Under the pieces are notes generated by a model, which made no database searches, was not told the origin of the DNA, and saw only the letters and a program-made list of their open reading frames with translations. 64,000 bases of DNA from Chaetoderma sp. LZ-2023a. Taxonomy: Eukaryota; Mollusca; Caudofoveata; Chaetodermatida; Chaetodermatidae. The position numbers were made by a program, and so were the translations under genes. Of this stretch, positions 10,700 through 23,190 are shown one piece after another (the stretch's first letter is position 1; each line of letters starts with the position of its first letter). The stretch lies in contig CM067363.1 of assembly GCA_034401795.1 (NCBI GenBank), positions 28,328,930-28,392,929 of the forward strand. The letters run 5' to 3'.

Positions 10700-11400
10700 C
10701 GAGGATTGTTCCAGAAGACGAGATCAGGGAATATTTTCTAGTTTATGGTTATGTTCTTTTACTTAATGCACTAGATATTCGTGGACAAAATTCCTTTGCA
10801 TTTTATATTCATGGCGTGATGTCTGTGCTTTAGATGTGTGTTCTCTCGTGTATTCATTATACTTGCCTAGACTAGATCACAAATGACATGATGAAATTCA
10901 CGCATCTAAATCCATAGCAACCAATCATCATTCTTGATGGGAGACTATTTGGATTGAGGTGTCGAGGAGCCATTTGACCATTCAGAGGCGTGTCAGTGGC
11001 GTTGACGGTTACTCTTATGCCCTGAGTATATCAGGTCAGTGCGAAAGTGGGATGAAGTACATGACGAAACAATCAAACTGAAACGTCTTAAAACATCAGA
11101 TCCTTCGCAATTAGGTTGCACGTTAACATTGTGTTTGCAGCTTGGAAGATGCACTGTACTTCTGTACACGTGTCAAAATACAATGGATGTCGATTAATTT
11201 CAATATCCAAGTATGAGATGCTATTTGGATTGAGGTGTCAAGTAGCCATATGCCTATTCAGAGTGGTACCAATGGCGTCGGCAACTCTTTTTGTGCTCGG
11301 AAAATATCAGCACGGTAAGAAAGTGAGGCGAAGTACATGTTGAAACGACCGAACACCAACCGTAGGGCTTTCACAATTAAGGTGTACTTTAGTATTGTAC
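10700..11400 (+). repeat. Internal direct repeat at the start of copy 2
   Basis: Two diverged tandem versions of about 290 bp, each with ATTTGGATTGAGGTGTC, then AGCCAT and GTGGCGTTGACG or ATGGCGTCGGC, then GTACATG. Copy 3 has only one version (28,560-28,730), so this local duplication is private to copy 2. Confidence 0.6.
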
Positions 11401-11814
11401 TTACAATTTGAAATACATTTATCGCAACACACTAAGTCAAGTGTGATGCAATGTTTATGAAAGAAAGGTGCATATCTAGTATTGTTGTATAAATCTATGT
11501 GTATTTAAGAACGTGTGAAACAGCAACTATGCTTCTACGCAGACCAGTATAATAGGCCAATTAGTGTTATATTGCACACAGGGCTTGCAATACAGATGAC
11601 TATGAATCATTTTAACGAAAGCTATTTCAAATTATAGTACATTTGTGAAGGAGAATATTGGTGTTATTTGAATTGTACGACAGTGGGGTCAATTAACAGT
11701 TTCAGATTAATCAATAACTTGACGTGTTTACAAAATTTGATACGGAAAATAATAAGAACATTTTGAAAATATTACTGACTGAACGGTGTTTATGTCACAC
11801 TGAAGTGAGTTAAT

Positions 11815-12250
11815 CATACAATCAAAAATCGGAACGTTGCTTAATCCACCTTTTGATAAAGGTAAACTTTCTATATCAATGTTAGTCCAGGGCGGCATTT
11901 CTCTCGCTACTACTGAGTTTATACGTAGAATGGTATTGATACACGTGGCTTAAGCTTCCACCATATGGTGCATGGAGAAGTGGTCACTGAAAACAGGTGC
12001 TATCTTGATACAGATCATACATCATAGGATATGTTATTAGAGGCAACACAGATGGTGGTTGTTTAAGGCAGGAGGTCTAATGACCAGTTCTTAATAGAGT
12101 GTCTCTGTATGTACGGTGATATCTACGCGTATGCCACAATAGATAAGTAATTGATAGTTTGGTAGACACAGCGCTTTCCTTTGTGTTACCCTGTTATATT
12201 TCCTGGTATGATTATGATGAACAAATGTGACGTTTGTGTTTGAGATTAAG
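11815..12250 (+). repeat. Tandem-unit block with pogo-like MITE relic
   Basis: Matches 31,120-31,690 (CGGAACGTTGCTTAATCC, GATAAAGGTAAACTT, CTTTCCTTTGTGTT). Inside, repeated GGTCACTGAAAACAGG and GATGGTGGTTGTTTAA motifs resemble the pogo-type MITE seen at 43,655. Confidence 0.65.
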
Positions 12251-12287
12251 AGGAGAGTTTGCTTATTGATTGATGATGTATGGATGA

Positions 12288-12345
12288 TTAACCCAGCTTA
12301 TGTCCGCTTAACCCTTTAATGGTCAAACTGACCAAAATCAACTGC
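12288..12345 (+). mobile_element. MITE-B terminal fragment
   Basis: TAACCC then GCTTAACCCTTTAATGGTCA, the terminus of a MITE-B copy, cut off where the LINE begins. Confidence 0.6.
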
Positions 12346-14760
12346 TTGACAGAAAGAAAACTCAACTTCAACAAGGTATTCTAAGCCAGCTTGAAATCTA
12401 GCTTGATAGAAATTCCCAGTCCTACTGGACACTTCTTAATAAACTAAAAGGCTTTGTGGCGGGTTGTTCTAAACCTGTATCAATGGGTGAATTTGTCTCT
12501 CATTTTTCCCAACTTACCAATAACAGACCCGTATCTAAAACTAAATCATTTTCATTTGTGGATGAGTATATCAACTCTAATAAAGGTAAAGTTTTCAATG
12601 AGTTGAATAAATCTATTTCAATTCAGGAGAACACTACAGCGATTACAAGGCTAAAAAATTGCGAATCTTGTGGCCCAGACCGCATTCTAAATGAAATGCT
12701 CAAAATTGGATAGTGTCAGATCGCGCCTAATGTGCGCTTAATTTTTAATACTATACTTGCCAACGGTACATTTCCCAGCGCATGCCGTTGCAACTTCTTG
12801 ACTCCACTGCATACTGATAAGAAGGGGGATAAATATATTGCTGCCAACTATCGAGGCATTGCCGTAGGCAGTAACATATCCAAGTTGTTTTGTACTATTC
12901 CTCACAACAGAATGCATGAATTTGCTACTATACACAACCTGATTGGTTTTAAGAAAGACAGTCGCACATCGGACCACATCCTTGCCTTAGAACATTGATC
13001 GAAAAATATTCTAAATGTCCTAAGCAATATTTATATTGTTGCTTTTTAAAAATTTTAAACCTGCTTTTGATTCCATTTCTAGAAATGCATTGATGTATAA
13101 GCTCTTGTTATCCGATATTGGTGGACATTTCTTATCTACTCTATAAAGCCTCTACTCCGATGTATCATATTCTATCAAATTTAATAATTGTCATAGTGAT
13201 AGTTTTCAATCTACCGCTGATCTTAAACAAGGTTGTGTATTGCCTCCGCCACTTTTTAATCTTTACGTACGTGACCTGCCAGAAATAGTTTGCCAACAGT
13301 GTGACACTGTTTTGCTAGGTGTGGCAACCTTGAATTGTCTACTATATGTTGACGACCTTGTACTCTAAACCGCATACTGACTTACAAAGCTCACTCAATC
13401 ATATGACTGAATACTGCGGTAAATGGGGTTTGGATGTCAACCTTTCCAAAACGAATGTTATTATTTTTAATAAAGGTGGCAAATTAATAAAACATCATAC
13501 TTTTATGAACAATGATAAAATCATTGAATCTGGTCATTCTTATTGCTAGCTAGGTATCACGTTGACTGCGTCTGGTTATTTTTTTAACAGCATGTGAGCG
13601 TCCTTTAAACTTAAACAAATCAATGTCAAGACTAACATTTCCACAGCTCTCATTCTCTACCAACTACTAATCTCACCTATTTCAATGTACTGCTGTGAAA
13701 TTTGGAGCCATTATAATCTCAAGGGACGCAATCGTCATGGCTTTAAACTTACTTGTGACATCATACAAGCGGAGCGTGTTTCTATTAAATTTGTTAAATT
13801 CCTCTTTGGCACCAATAGAAAAGCTACACATGGCGCTGTTCGTGGTGAACTAGACCAGCACGCTGTCCTGATACTTTGTTTAGCGCATGCTATTAAATTC
13901 TGGTTCAGGATGTGTGCACTAGATATAACATACATCATTCAGCAGGCGTACTCAGGATCTTTCTCTAGCGCCTCTACCATTTTAAACTGGTCCTTTTATA
14001 TTAAGGAGCTGTGTGCTAATTTTGGCTCAGCCCATAGTTGGAATAATCAGGGTTCCGGTTTCCCTAATTCTGACGCAAGAATATTGACGTATTCAATGCA
14101 GTCTAGATATGTAAATCACTGGTTAGCCAATCTTCACAATAGTGATTCAAAATTGCTTTTATATGGGCTATTCAAATCAGATTTTAAATTTGAAAATTAC
14201 TTGAGCAGTACCCACAACTTTGTACAACGCTAAGAATTCACCAGGATTAGAATTAGTGCACATAGTCTTCAAGTTGAGTTGGGCAGGCACCATAGGCCAA
14301 TAGAACCAATTGAGCAGAGGATCTGTGAAATTTACAAAACTGGCTGTATTGAAGATGAAATACATTTGCTTCTCTACCGCTAGACCTATGATATTGGCAG
14401 GTAGTTCATATTTAATACTCTAGAGACATTCACCAACTGCTCGTCTCTGAATGATTATACCAAGTTTTATATTTCAGTGTCTTAAAACGATGGTTACATA
14501 TTAAATTTTGTCGAGAAATGTCTCTCAAAACGGTATTCTACCAGTCATATAAATTGATAGAGTAGCCTACTAATTAACTTAGATCCTACGTATGCCTCTG
14601 TGCCTAAGAATGTATCCAACTGGTGCACTGGTTAACGGCTATAGCTGATTTATGCCATCCAGTGGAATGCAATGAGAGACAATCAAAAGGTCCCTTATAT
14701 TCTTGTAAATAACCATTTCATATATGTTTTAGATAATATAAATAAATGTATATATAACGT
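12346..14760 (+). mobile_element. LINE remnant with reverse transcriptase (Jockey/CR1-like group), decayed
   Basis: A non-LTR retrotransposon fragment encoding most of an RT domain and the C-terminal tail. Readable pieces in order are: WTLLNKLKG linker (about 12,425); GPDRILNEMLK (12,675); LTPLHTDKKGD and NYRGIAVGSNISKLFC (12,800-12,900); GFKKDSRTSDHIL (12,945); FDSISRNALMYK (13,065); GCVLPPPLFNLYVRDLP (13,230); the catalytic LLYVDDLVL motif (13,337-13,363); WGLDVNLSKTNVIIFNKGG (13,420-13,485). A C-terminal part with CCEIW, then RKATHGAVRGELD and a Cys/His-poor tail, ends near 14,520. Several stops and frameshifts break it, including a stop right after the YVDD motif and others at 12,711 and 12,996, so it is dead. 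The 3' end is AT-rich with AATAAA at about 14,740. The exact clade cannot be fixed by eye. Confidence 0.9.
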
Positions 14761-14832
14761 AGTCTTAATATTAATTTAATTTTAGTTTAATCCTCTTAAT
14801 ATTACATATTTGGCTTGTGACATATCCGTACA

Positions 14833-14945
14833 TGTGTATGCGCGTGAACGGGCGCGGGTGCGCGCGTGTGTGCATGCGTGCTTATGTACGTTTGTGTGTG
14901 CTTGCGTGCATGTACATGTGCGTGTGCGTCTGCGTGTGCGTGTGT
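14833..14945. repeat. GT/GC-rich imperfect simple repeat
   Basis: Imperfect TGTG/TGCG runs on the plus strand just downstream of the LINE 3' end. Open frames through it in both directions are artefacts of the repeat. Confidence 0.85.
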
Positions 14946-15077
14946 GAGGTGTTTCTTGACTATCCAGCAGATGGCCATTCTGCTATTACTCAAACGCAAA
15001 CGCAAATGATCTACATGGAGAGAAATGAAGTGGGTAATTTAAAATCGAGGATACGTTGTTGAATCTGATATACCCAA

Positions 15078-15283
15078 TAACACAGACAAACCTATCCATA
15101 ATGGTCACTGTATGGGCCGTTAAAATGTGGTCACTAACACCAGGAGGTCGCATAATGTAACTCATTTGCTATGGTAAATATACTGTGAACTGTGAAATGA
15201 TGGTGGGCCATTAAGAGGGGTGGTCTGGTGACCATATTTTGACCACGCCAAAGCAGGTTTCCGCTACAGACAGGTTAGACGGC
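15078..15283. mobile_element. Pogo-like MITE, decayed
   Basis: Ends resemble ACAAACCTATCCATAATGG and CGCTACAGACAGGTTAGACG, diverged versions of the CCTGTCTATAACG terminus seen at 43,655. Interior GGTCACT motifs are shared with that copy. Confidence 0.55.
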
Positions 15284-15324
15284 ATAACACTATATTCCAA
15301 GCGCTGCCTCTGGACCCCTTGTGG

Positions 15325-15545
15325 AAGGTATTATTTGCATTACGTATGCATGTGCGCTGATGTCCTGGTTTTAATGTTCGCCGGGACATTGTTGTGTGCG
15401 CTATTGGTCTATTTAATTGTATCCTCACTGAAATCATTAAAATTTGCATTTGAAACATTATGACGTTGACGTAGTAACGTGGACGCGTGTATAGTCTGAG
15501 ATATTCAATAGCATGCATTAGCTTATTTTCTCTGTTCGATGCTAT
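15325..15545 (+). repeat. Conserved sub-block of the tandem unit, copy 2
   Basis: The counterpart of 1,555-1,790, see there. The copy 3 counterpart was not found. Confidence 0.5.
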
Positions 15546-16520
15546 TAATTCTTTTATAGTTCAATAATGGAGCACAAATCTTAGAAGTAAGATATATATT
15601 ATGCATTATTATTACAGATGTAACTATGATTTTGTTGGTCATTTTATAATAATTTTGCCTTTGATTATTTTAAAATAACATTCTGGTCAATAGTTGTTGG
15701 TGTGTTTTTGCCTGTGGGTGTGTATGAGAGATCAGTGGTGAAGGCTTTGTTTAATGGCATTTAATGTGCAGGTGGAATTGTGACTATGCCTGGCTGACTC
15801 GGATAACGGTTTGGCTAATGAGTGCGGAAATTGAAATGATGCGGGTGGCTGCGTGTAAAAGTGTAAACACAGCTGACAATGTTGATAGAAGATCTGAGAC
15901 ACTGTGCCAATTAGACACAATAAATGCCGCATATACTGGACCAAACCAATAACTTATCGCCAAGCGCTGCTTTTTTTAAGTTCCCGTAGATAAAAACTAG
16001 TCAACGCCATTTGGTATGGTAGGTGGTCGGTCGTTGGCATTCTTTCATGTGGGTGGTGTATGGGAGTCCTGCATATTCTATTTGAACTGTGTCTTATTTA
16101 TTGGTGATATGGTTTGTGATTTGACTGGTTAATTGGAGCCACGTGTTTGGATTCTGATTGCGACTGATGAGCGGGTCCTGTTTGAGGGGGAAAAAGTTGG
16201 TTGAAATTGATACATTGGACGAGTGAAGTGAATTTTGGAGAGAAGCTGTGTGGATTGTAGGGAAGTGAGGAGTGTGTGTTGGCCCAGACAGACTCACACA
16301 AAGAGTTTGCGCTGTTGATTTGCCAAGTAAATAAATACGTTTTAGAAAAATGTTACATTGTTGCCAAACAGGCCTACAATTAAGTTAGTGAACAGTAGAC
16401 ATACAGTTGAGTTGATTTGCACAACATGCAAACAGACCAAAATATAATCGACTATCGTTGCTAGAGCGACAAAATGAACTGTCACAGTTATACATCAGTA
16501 CTCATTGTGGAATCGTGACA
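15546..16520. other. Unassigned spacer
   Basis: Mixed AT-rich and GT-rich sequence. Two overlapping 67-codon minus-strand frames at 16,094-16,301 have no recognisable motif. Nothing else can be supported. Confidence 0.4.
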
Positions 16521-16524
16521 CTTG

Positions 16525-16760
16525 TTGCATTACCGCTCGTCTATGTGTGATATTGATACTTATCACACTTGCGTGTATCATCAATCAAAATCAATCACCG
16601 ATTGTTGAATTACCAACCGCCTGTGATGAGTTGAACTATCACACTCGTTTCATTGCATTACCACCCACCTGGTTGTGATGAGAATTATCACCTTTGTGTA
16701 ATGTCGGAGTACTGTGTGCGATGAAAAGAACTATCACATGTATTAAGGTGTAATCGCAGT
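16525..16760 (+). repeat. Diverged short tandem repeat
   Basis: Several degenerate units contain GTGATGAG, AACTATCACACT and GCATTACCACCC, spaced roughly 50-75 bp apart. It occurs only here. Confidence 0.6.
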
Positions 16761-16830
16761 CACCTGTGTGCGTGCTACTACTATGGGTCGTAGGAATGCG
16801 TACGGTATCGGAGTGCCCTAAACAGTTGTG

Positions 16831-16921
16831 TCACTACTTTGGGTCGGGGATTCGTGGATCTCCTATTTTCTGGATTGCATGCATTGTGGATTAACTATTT
16901 CGCGGATCCCCGAAAGTAGTG
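16831..16921. repeat. Imperfect inverted repeat
   Basis: CACTACTTTGGGTCGGGGAT faces GGATCCCCGAAAGTAGTG about 55 bp away, with a GC-rich stem. Function unknown. Confidence 0.6.
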
Positions 16922-16959
16922 TATTTCCTTAATCCCCGGGAATGCGTAATCGAACATAA

Positions 16960-17419
16960 ACTATATGTATTATTGACAACCATATACATTACAACAGTTC
17001 ATACAATACGATACAGCAAATAGAATTTATTGTTTAAATACTTTTTGACTGCCTATAGTAATCACCATATTATCGTTAGTATCAATAGTATATCAATATC
17101 ATTATCGCATCATCTTATCGGCATCATTATCAGGAATCATGTCATCCTCTTATCATAGTCATTATCATTGCGTTTCCATTCATATTTAATTCACTTTCAT
17201 CTACATCCATAATTATTCAATAACTATTATCGTATATATTCGAGCTAACATTTCTTTGTTTCCTTCACTGAAGATAAAGATTTGGCATTGAGAGTATTTT
17301 GTGATGTCACATGATGGACGTTTAAGACGTTCAAGTGTGGCTAAAACCACGGCTCCTGGTAAAATAGTGTCAGCACCTATTCCCCTAGAAATGAGCATGT
17401 TGCATAACTGGGAGCTTAT
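16960..17419. other. Unassigned spacer with ATC/ATT-rich patch
   Basis: Positions 17,060-17,220 are a degenerate ATC/ATT simple repeat. The rest holds nothing recognisable. Confidence 0.5.
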
Positions 17420-17631
17420 GGGTTACATATAGACCCCATCATGCTAGCTGATAGTCAGATTATGCAAGCACCAGTTCGTAGGTATCATACACAACATTCA
17501 GATGAACGATAGAAGATTATTCAGTTAAACAACTAAAGCCATATTAATTATCTGAAAGATCTACCAATTAGTTACTGAAATATTTTGATATAATTTGCTT
17601 GTCAAGCAGCAACATTAGTGTGTTAGTCGAA

Positions 17632-18031
17632 TAATGGACAGTTCCATGTTGTCCGTTCATCATTTGACGTCATTACCAACTACATGATGTTTAGTATGGC
17701 ATCTTTATTAATGACGTCAGGAATGGCGTTGATATGTTCGCCAAGAGCGCTTAATTGATGACGGACTAAGTGTTGTACGAATTGCATACCTTTACTATTT
17801 AATAAAGACGCTGTTGAATATTCTGAAACTAATTTGACTGGGTGCTGTCTCTGACATAGTCAGCAACAACACCCAGTCAAACTAGTTTAAAACTATTTAA
17901 TAGCTTACCTGTATAGTTTTCCGGAGCGTGATAGTCAAGAAGTTTAGGGATCGATCGATTTTATCGTGGCGAAATGTGGGTAGAGCTTAGCTAAAGAGGG
18001 GCGAGACACAGCTGAAACTGGAACGAACCAT
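17632..18031 (+). mobile_element. MITE-A, shared with tandem copy 3
   Basis: A nearly full-length element with both palindrome arms (GGGTGCTGTCTCTGAC / GTCAGCAACAACACCC). It sits at the same place in the unit as 32,353-32,738, so it inserted before copies 2 and 3 separated. Flanked AA|TGGACA...AACCA|TT. Confidence 0.88.
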
Positions 18032-18063
18032 TATCACACGTGTATGGATACCCACTAACAAAT

Positions 18064-18440
18064 AGAGGAATCCATTTCTAGCTTTATCCCGCCTATTAGG
18101 AGCTGAGCTCCGCCAACTTTGTGCTCGCATATTCACTGAATTTGACACCGAATTTTTTAGAATAACAATGTTAAGGTAGATATACAAGTAACTTGTTGAA
18201 TTCATTTGAAGATAATTTTGGCGCAGAGATGGTGCTGCAAATAATGGTTTCAAAATATTAAACATAATATCTATTAAATTGTAAATTCACAAAAGCCATG
18301 CAATTCAGACACTTACATTGCCACTTTGGTATAGGTCGTACGTCACGTAATTGTGACGTCAGCTAATAAGTAGCCTAATGTAATCATGACGTCAATACCT
18401 GAGAGACAGATCAGATGGCACCACACCTTTGTAAAGGCAG
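18064..18440 (-). mobile_element. Old MITE-A relative, shared with copy 3
   Basis: A strongly diverged element beginning near GAGGAATCCA (second end subtype). It has CTTATCCCGCCTATTAG, an eroded palindrome, and TGACGTCA at 18,354 and 18,389. The counterpart lies at 32,755-33,100. Confidence 0.65.
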
Positions 18441-19669
18441 CAACGCACAATGATATAGCTGTGACAATCATATGCTCCAGATAGCACTTTCGCCAGCATT
18501 GAGTGACAGTAGGACAAGCGATATAAGATTCGTAATATGAGGCAAATTAAGGCTTAAACTTTTATCCCTTGCTTATCAGAAACGTCAAATTCTGTTTGAT
18601 GAAATGAATAGAATTTTGACTGTCTTGAGCATAATATGACAGGAAGCGATTACTGCCTATGAAGGAACAGTTTCCAGTCGAATTAGTATCAACATATGCA
18701 ACATCCTAGTCTATGTTTGATATGAATTTCAGACAGTGGTATGCCATGTGTTAAGGGGTTAATCGTAGTAATCTCACCACGTACGTATTAATTAGCCTCA
18801 TCGATATAAGATGCTGGCTCATATATTCGATCATATTATTTTAATGGATAGGATGAGAGAGAGTACGACTTTGAGGAAATACGATTACAAAGACATTCAT
18901 TTGCGGCAAATAACAATGTGATGTTTAGATACAAACGTTGAGTAATCTCGGCTAAGGTTCTATATTTGAATGGTCGATAAAGGCTACTTTAACCCATACA
19001 TCATGGAATATTGACGTTTAACTAGATATTTTGTTATTTACAAAAAATAGATTCTGTCTATTTGTATCATACATGAATAAGGATAGATCGATATAAGTAT
19101 TCATGAAAAGATGTATGTCGATTGACAGATCAGTTTACGTCTGGTCATATACGTGTGTCATAGCATAACGGGTAAGATGAGAAGAGGCAGGAAATCTGAC
19201 TAACAAGTGACGTATGTGTTAATATTAATTACATGTCAACGTCCACCGTGTACTGCACCAATTTTAGTCTAGCCTTTGAAATATCGATAGATCTAACAAA
19301 AAAGAACAGTGAATGGGCTTGGTCGCCGAAGCTTAACTATCTCTAATTAATAAGATCATATGTAGTGTCTTGCCTCAAAGCGGCCTGTTCTGCACGAGCC
19401 GTATTGCGTACCGTATGGGGCAACACTTATGGTAATGGCTCGCTTAGGCTCACATTCGGGACATCAGTAGATAATGATAACCAATTCGTGCTAATTACCG
19501 AGGACCCGGCTCGGGTGAAACGATCGTGTCTCTGATCTGCTAATGAGATGGTATCCATAGTGGTATATTGCAATAACAAGATCGCCCATAGTCTACTGCT
19601 GGTTGGAGTACCGAGTTTGCCATCTGGCTCAATACCTGGCGTGTACTTGGATCTGGTCGTACAATGAAT
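18441..19669 (+). repeat. Tandem-unit central block, copy 2
   Basis: Homologous to 33,100-34,600 and 4,000-4,790. A further eroded hairpin (AAGCGATTACTGCC / GGAACAGTTTCCAGTCGA) at 18,600-18,720 corresponds to 33,260-33,380. The AATT at 19,345-19,348 is the empty site for the MITE-A at 34,063. Confidence 0.7.
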
Positions 19670-20370
19670 TCTTGAAGTACCAGTATAATGGTTCATGGTA
19701 TGGTCTGTGTACAAGTAGAATGGTTCACAGTGTTGTCTGTCTATCAGTAGAATGTTTCCTGGTGTGGTCTGTGTAACAGTAGAATGGTCCACAGTGTGGT
19801 CTGTCTATCAGTATAATGGTTCACGGTGTGGTCTGTTTGTCAGTAGCCTATCAATAAAATGGTTCATGGTGTGGTCTGTGTATAGGGAGAATGGTCCACA
19901 ATGTTGTCTGTCTATCAGTAAAATGGTGCATGGTACAGTCTGTCTATCAGTAGAATGTTTCCCGGTGTGGTCTGTGTAACAGTAGAATGGTTCAACGTGT
20001 GATCTGTGTATCAGCAGACTAGTTCACAGTGTTGTCTGTCTATCAGTAGAATGGTTCACGACAGAGTCTGCCTGCTAGTAGAATGGTTCAAGGTGTGGTC
20101 TTTCTATCAGTACAACGGTCCCCGATATGATCTGTCTGTCAGTAGAATGGTTCACCGTGTGATTTGTCTAGCTGTAGAATTGTTCACGATGTGGTCTTTC
20201 TATCAGTGGAATGGTTCACGATGTGATCTATCTATCTATCAGGAGAATGGTTCATGATGTCGTCTGTCTATCAGTAGAATGGTTCACGGTGTGCTAAGCG
20301 CATCAATAATGCTAACGGTGTAGGTTGTATATCAGAAGAATGGAGCAAAGTGTGGTCTGTATATGAGACA
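19670..20370 (+). repeat. 32-bp minisatellite, copy 2
   Basis: Diverged direct repeats built on ATCAGTAGAATGGTTCACGG plus TGTGGTCTGTGT. Open frames of 75-121 codons in both directions arise from the repeat and are not genes. The same array occurs at 34,600-35,260 and 40,080-40,650. Confidence 0.92.
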
Positions 20371-20392
20371 ATGCCGCACCTTGCAGTAACCA

Positions 20393-20787
20393 CTCCTGTG
20401 TCAAGGGCGCCTCAAGGCGCTCAAAATACTACTTGATATATCAATTAAACATGTTGATGGTCAATATTTTTCAAGATATTTTAATTTTAGATTGTTTTTG
20501 AAAATTGACCACTGAATTTCTTTCACCGGTTTGACATTCAAAGGGATAATGGTAAAGAGAATTTAAGTTTTTGCTTTGCCAGTGTCTATCTGCAGGTCGA
20601 AAGAAGAGTATTTTTGAAAATTGACCACTTGAATGATTGGCTCGGTTACCGAGCCAGTGATTACAGTGGGAAATATTCAAAAAATATTCTTCTCTCGGTC
20701 TATCAAGTAATCATGTCTCAAGACCACTGCAGAGTTGTTTTGGTCAGTTTGACCATTAAAAGATTAAGTTGCCACACGAGGGGTTAA
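20393..20787 (-). mobile_element. MITE-B, complete
   Basis: Reverse orientation relative to 10,282. Ends are TCCTGTGTCAA and TTGCCACACGAGGGGTTA. The palindrome has centre CTCGGTTACCGAG, with arms reaching GAAGAGTATTTTTGAAAATT and ATATTCTTCTCTCGG. Confidence 0.9.
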
Positions 20788-20849
20788 GAAGATGTTATTA
20801 ATAAGTTAAGAATGGTGCTGATGGTGTAATGTGTGCGGATAAAATTCGA

Positions 20850-21135
20850 AGGAACTACTCATCTCCTCATTATATAACTTCTGTTATGAGTAGAATTGCA
20901 AAAACATATGGCTAATTAGTATGCTGACATCGAGTTTGCAATAAAGGGTTGACCTTGACGTAGCTAAATCTAAATAAGTACGAACACACAAATTAGCCTT
21001 GCTGGCTTTCTTTATATATACTTTATATATACTTTCTTTTTATGTAGGCGGGCCTGCAGTCCCCATTAAACAAGGAGAAACACGGGTTCATCGGTACACG
21101 CACACACACACGCCCGCACGCACAATAAGAAAGGA
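20850..21135 (+). repeat. Tandem-unit block e, copy 2
   Basis: Matches 5,900-6,190, 40,750-40,985 and 48,790-49,074 (GTAGCTAAATCTAAATAAGT, CATTAAACAAGG). It ends in a short CACACA run next to the MITE-A. Confidence 0.75.
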
Positions 21136-21514
21136 TTTCACCTTTTCAGAGTATCCATCTATTAATCTGACGTCATATGACGTCATAATCAGCTAAGGGG
21201 GGTGTGTAGGATGACGTCATAATCATTAAGTCATAAATGATTCTATATGGCCCGTCTTTAACACTTAACAGTTTGACACGTTGTATGAAGTGTATGTCTC
21301 TACTATTTAATAAGTATGCTGTTGAATATTTTGAAACTAATTTGACTGGGCGCTGTTGCTGCCATAGTTACAAAATATGCAATAGCTTACCTGTATAGTT
21401 TTCTGGAAATTGAGAGTCAGAGAGTTCATAAATCGCTCGATCCCAACACGAGCGAGGTGTGGGTGGAGCTTAGCTAGAGATGGGCGTGGCAAAGCTAGAA
21501 ATGGAAAGGTCCGT
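21136..21514 (+). mobile_element. MITE-A, right palindrome arm deleted
   Basis: Starts CACCTTTTCAGAG and ends GAAATGGAAAGGTCC. TGACGTCA sites lie at about 21,170, 21,179 and 21,212. The left arm runs to CTGTTGCTGCCATAG and then jumps to TACAAAATATGCAATAGC. It lies within about 40 bp of where copy 6 has an independent MITE-A in the opposite orientation (49,075). Confidence 0.9.
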
Positions 21515-21569
21515 ACCCTAAACGTATTATGGCTCTTACCAAGACCAGGTATTAAAGCGCACATGTCTC

Positions 21570-22210
21570 CGCAACTTGGAATATTAGTCATATTAAATAA
21601 ACGGGTGTCCTCTTTTTCTAGATTTACTCCGAATAAAAAAACCTGAAGGCTGCAATTTGGCCATCTGACTGTAACATCACGTCGCGTCAGTTGGAATTAC
21701 GCCAATCGAAGTGGCGTCAGTTGGATAATGAAACATATGCTTAACTGACAGATCGTACTCGGTAGTTCTTTCAGAAATTTAGAAACTTACAGTCAAGATG
21801 CGTAATTTAGAATGTGAAGAAGTGTGCGCACTCATTCAAGCAGCACCACTAGGTCTCGAAATAGTATATAATCCATCAGCCGCAAACAGTCTACTGGCGT
21901 CCATCGATGAATAAACCCGGGTACAACCAATAATAAACACGGCAATAGAAAATACCTCTAGCCAATAAAAACTTGATTTTATATTACAATATTATATTAT
22001 TGCCAATTAACGAGAATAACGCTCCTGAATGCGAATCAAAATTCCCCAATATGTATCCAGGCTCTCAATAAAACACAGCCATTAATCGTCCATCCATCCA
22101 CGGGGCACATGCCAATGAATATCTAGATACACCACACGCATACTACTAGTCATTTGGGATTACTTTGAAAACAAATTTGACATAAAGTCGTTGCTGTCGC
22201 AACCAAAAGA
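21570..22210 (+). repeat. Tandem-unit block f, copy 2
   Basis: Matches 6,250-6,900 and 49,780-50,160 across almost its full length. It includes GGATAATGAAACATATGC and CAATATTATATTATTGCCA. Confidence 0.8.
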
Positions 22211-22298
22211 GATCTCTTCGTCTGGATGTGTAAATTAAACGGATGCTGGATATGGAATTCCGCAATAAGTCAATAACAAGACACGATAGCTATATCGA

Positions 22299-22711
22299 AT
22301 GGCCCTTTCCACTGTATCCATCCGACATATGACGTCATAATCAACTACGTGAACTGTAGAATGCCATCATAATAAATGACGTCATTATGACGTCATGGAT
22401 GACGTAGATAAGTACGTCACGAACGCATATTTGAAGACGGGCTATGAGTTGTTATACGAATTGTATGTCTTTACTATTTAATAAATATTCTGTTGAATAT
22501 TTTGCAACTAATTTGACCGGGCGCTGTAGCGACCATATAAGCAACAACAGAACTCGGCTAAATTAGTTGCAAAAACAGCTTACCTGTATAGTTTTCAGAA
22601 AATTGATAGTTTGAGCATTCGGGAATCGATCAATCCCAACAAGGCGGTGTGTGTGTGTGTGGAGCTTAGCTAGAGGTAGGCGGGGCATAGCTAAAACTGG
22701 AAAGATCCATT
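22299..22711 (+). mobile_element. MITE-A, near full length
   Basis: Flanked CGAA|TGGCCC...GATCCA|TTAA. The AATT it interrupts is intact at 35,350-35,353 (copy 3) and 41,361-41,364 (copy 4). TGACGTCA sites cluster in the left half, both palindrome arms are present, and the right half carries a GC box (GGCGGGGC). Confidence 0.92.
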
Positions 22712-22854
22712 AAATTGCCGTTGATAATCAGATATCCCGCTATAACCAACTTCCTACATACTAAAAATATAACCCGTAACTGCATAAATAGCTACCACCA
22801 TGATGCAGGGTATAAAATAAGAACAATTGATCACTGAATATGGGGGTCAGGCGT

Positions 22855-23190
22855 CAATCCCCTTTGTGTCAACAGTGCCTCAAAGTGCTCAACATACTAC
22901 TTGATATATCAATTAAACAATTTTATGGCCACTAGTTTTCTGTAAAGGGGTAATGGTAAAGAAAATTATAGTTTTTACTTAGCCAGTGTCTATCTGCGGG
23001 CCGAGAATAGAGTATTTTTGAAAATTTATCACTAGAATGACTGGCTCGGTTACCGAGCCAGTCATTCTAGTGGTAAATATTCAAAAGTTGTCTTCTCTAG
23101 GCCTTTGAAATATCCATATTTGAAGACCAGTGCAAAGTTGTTTTTGGTCAGTTTGATCATTATAGAGTTACGTTGACACAAGAGTGGTTA
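22855..23190 (-). mobile_element. MITE-B, near complete
   Basis: Ends CCCCTTTGTGTCAAC and GTTGACACAAGAGTGGTTA. The palindrome GACTGGCTCGG/TTACCGAGCCAGTC is close to perfect. Internally shortened relative to 10,282. Confidence 0.9.

Noticed and set aside
13685-14233. 182-codon frame as an independent gene
   Set aside because: It is the C-terminal part of the LINE polyprotein in the same orientation and order.
19427-20257. Frames of 75-121 codons with WSTVWSVYQ or TNWLS-like repeats
   Set aside because: Translations of the 32-bp minisatellite; indels shift the frame along the array.
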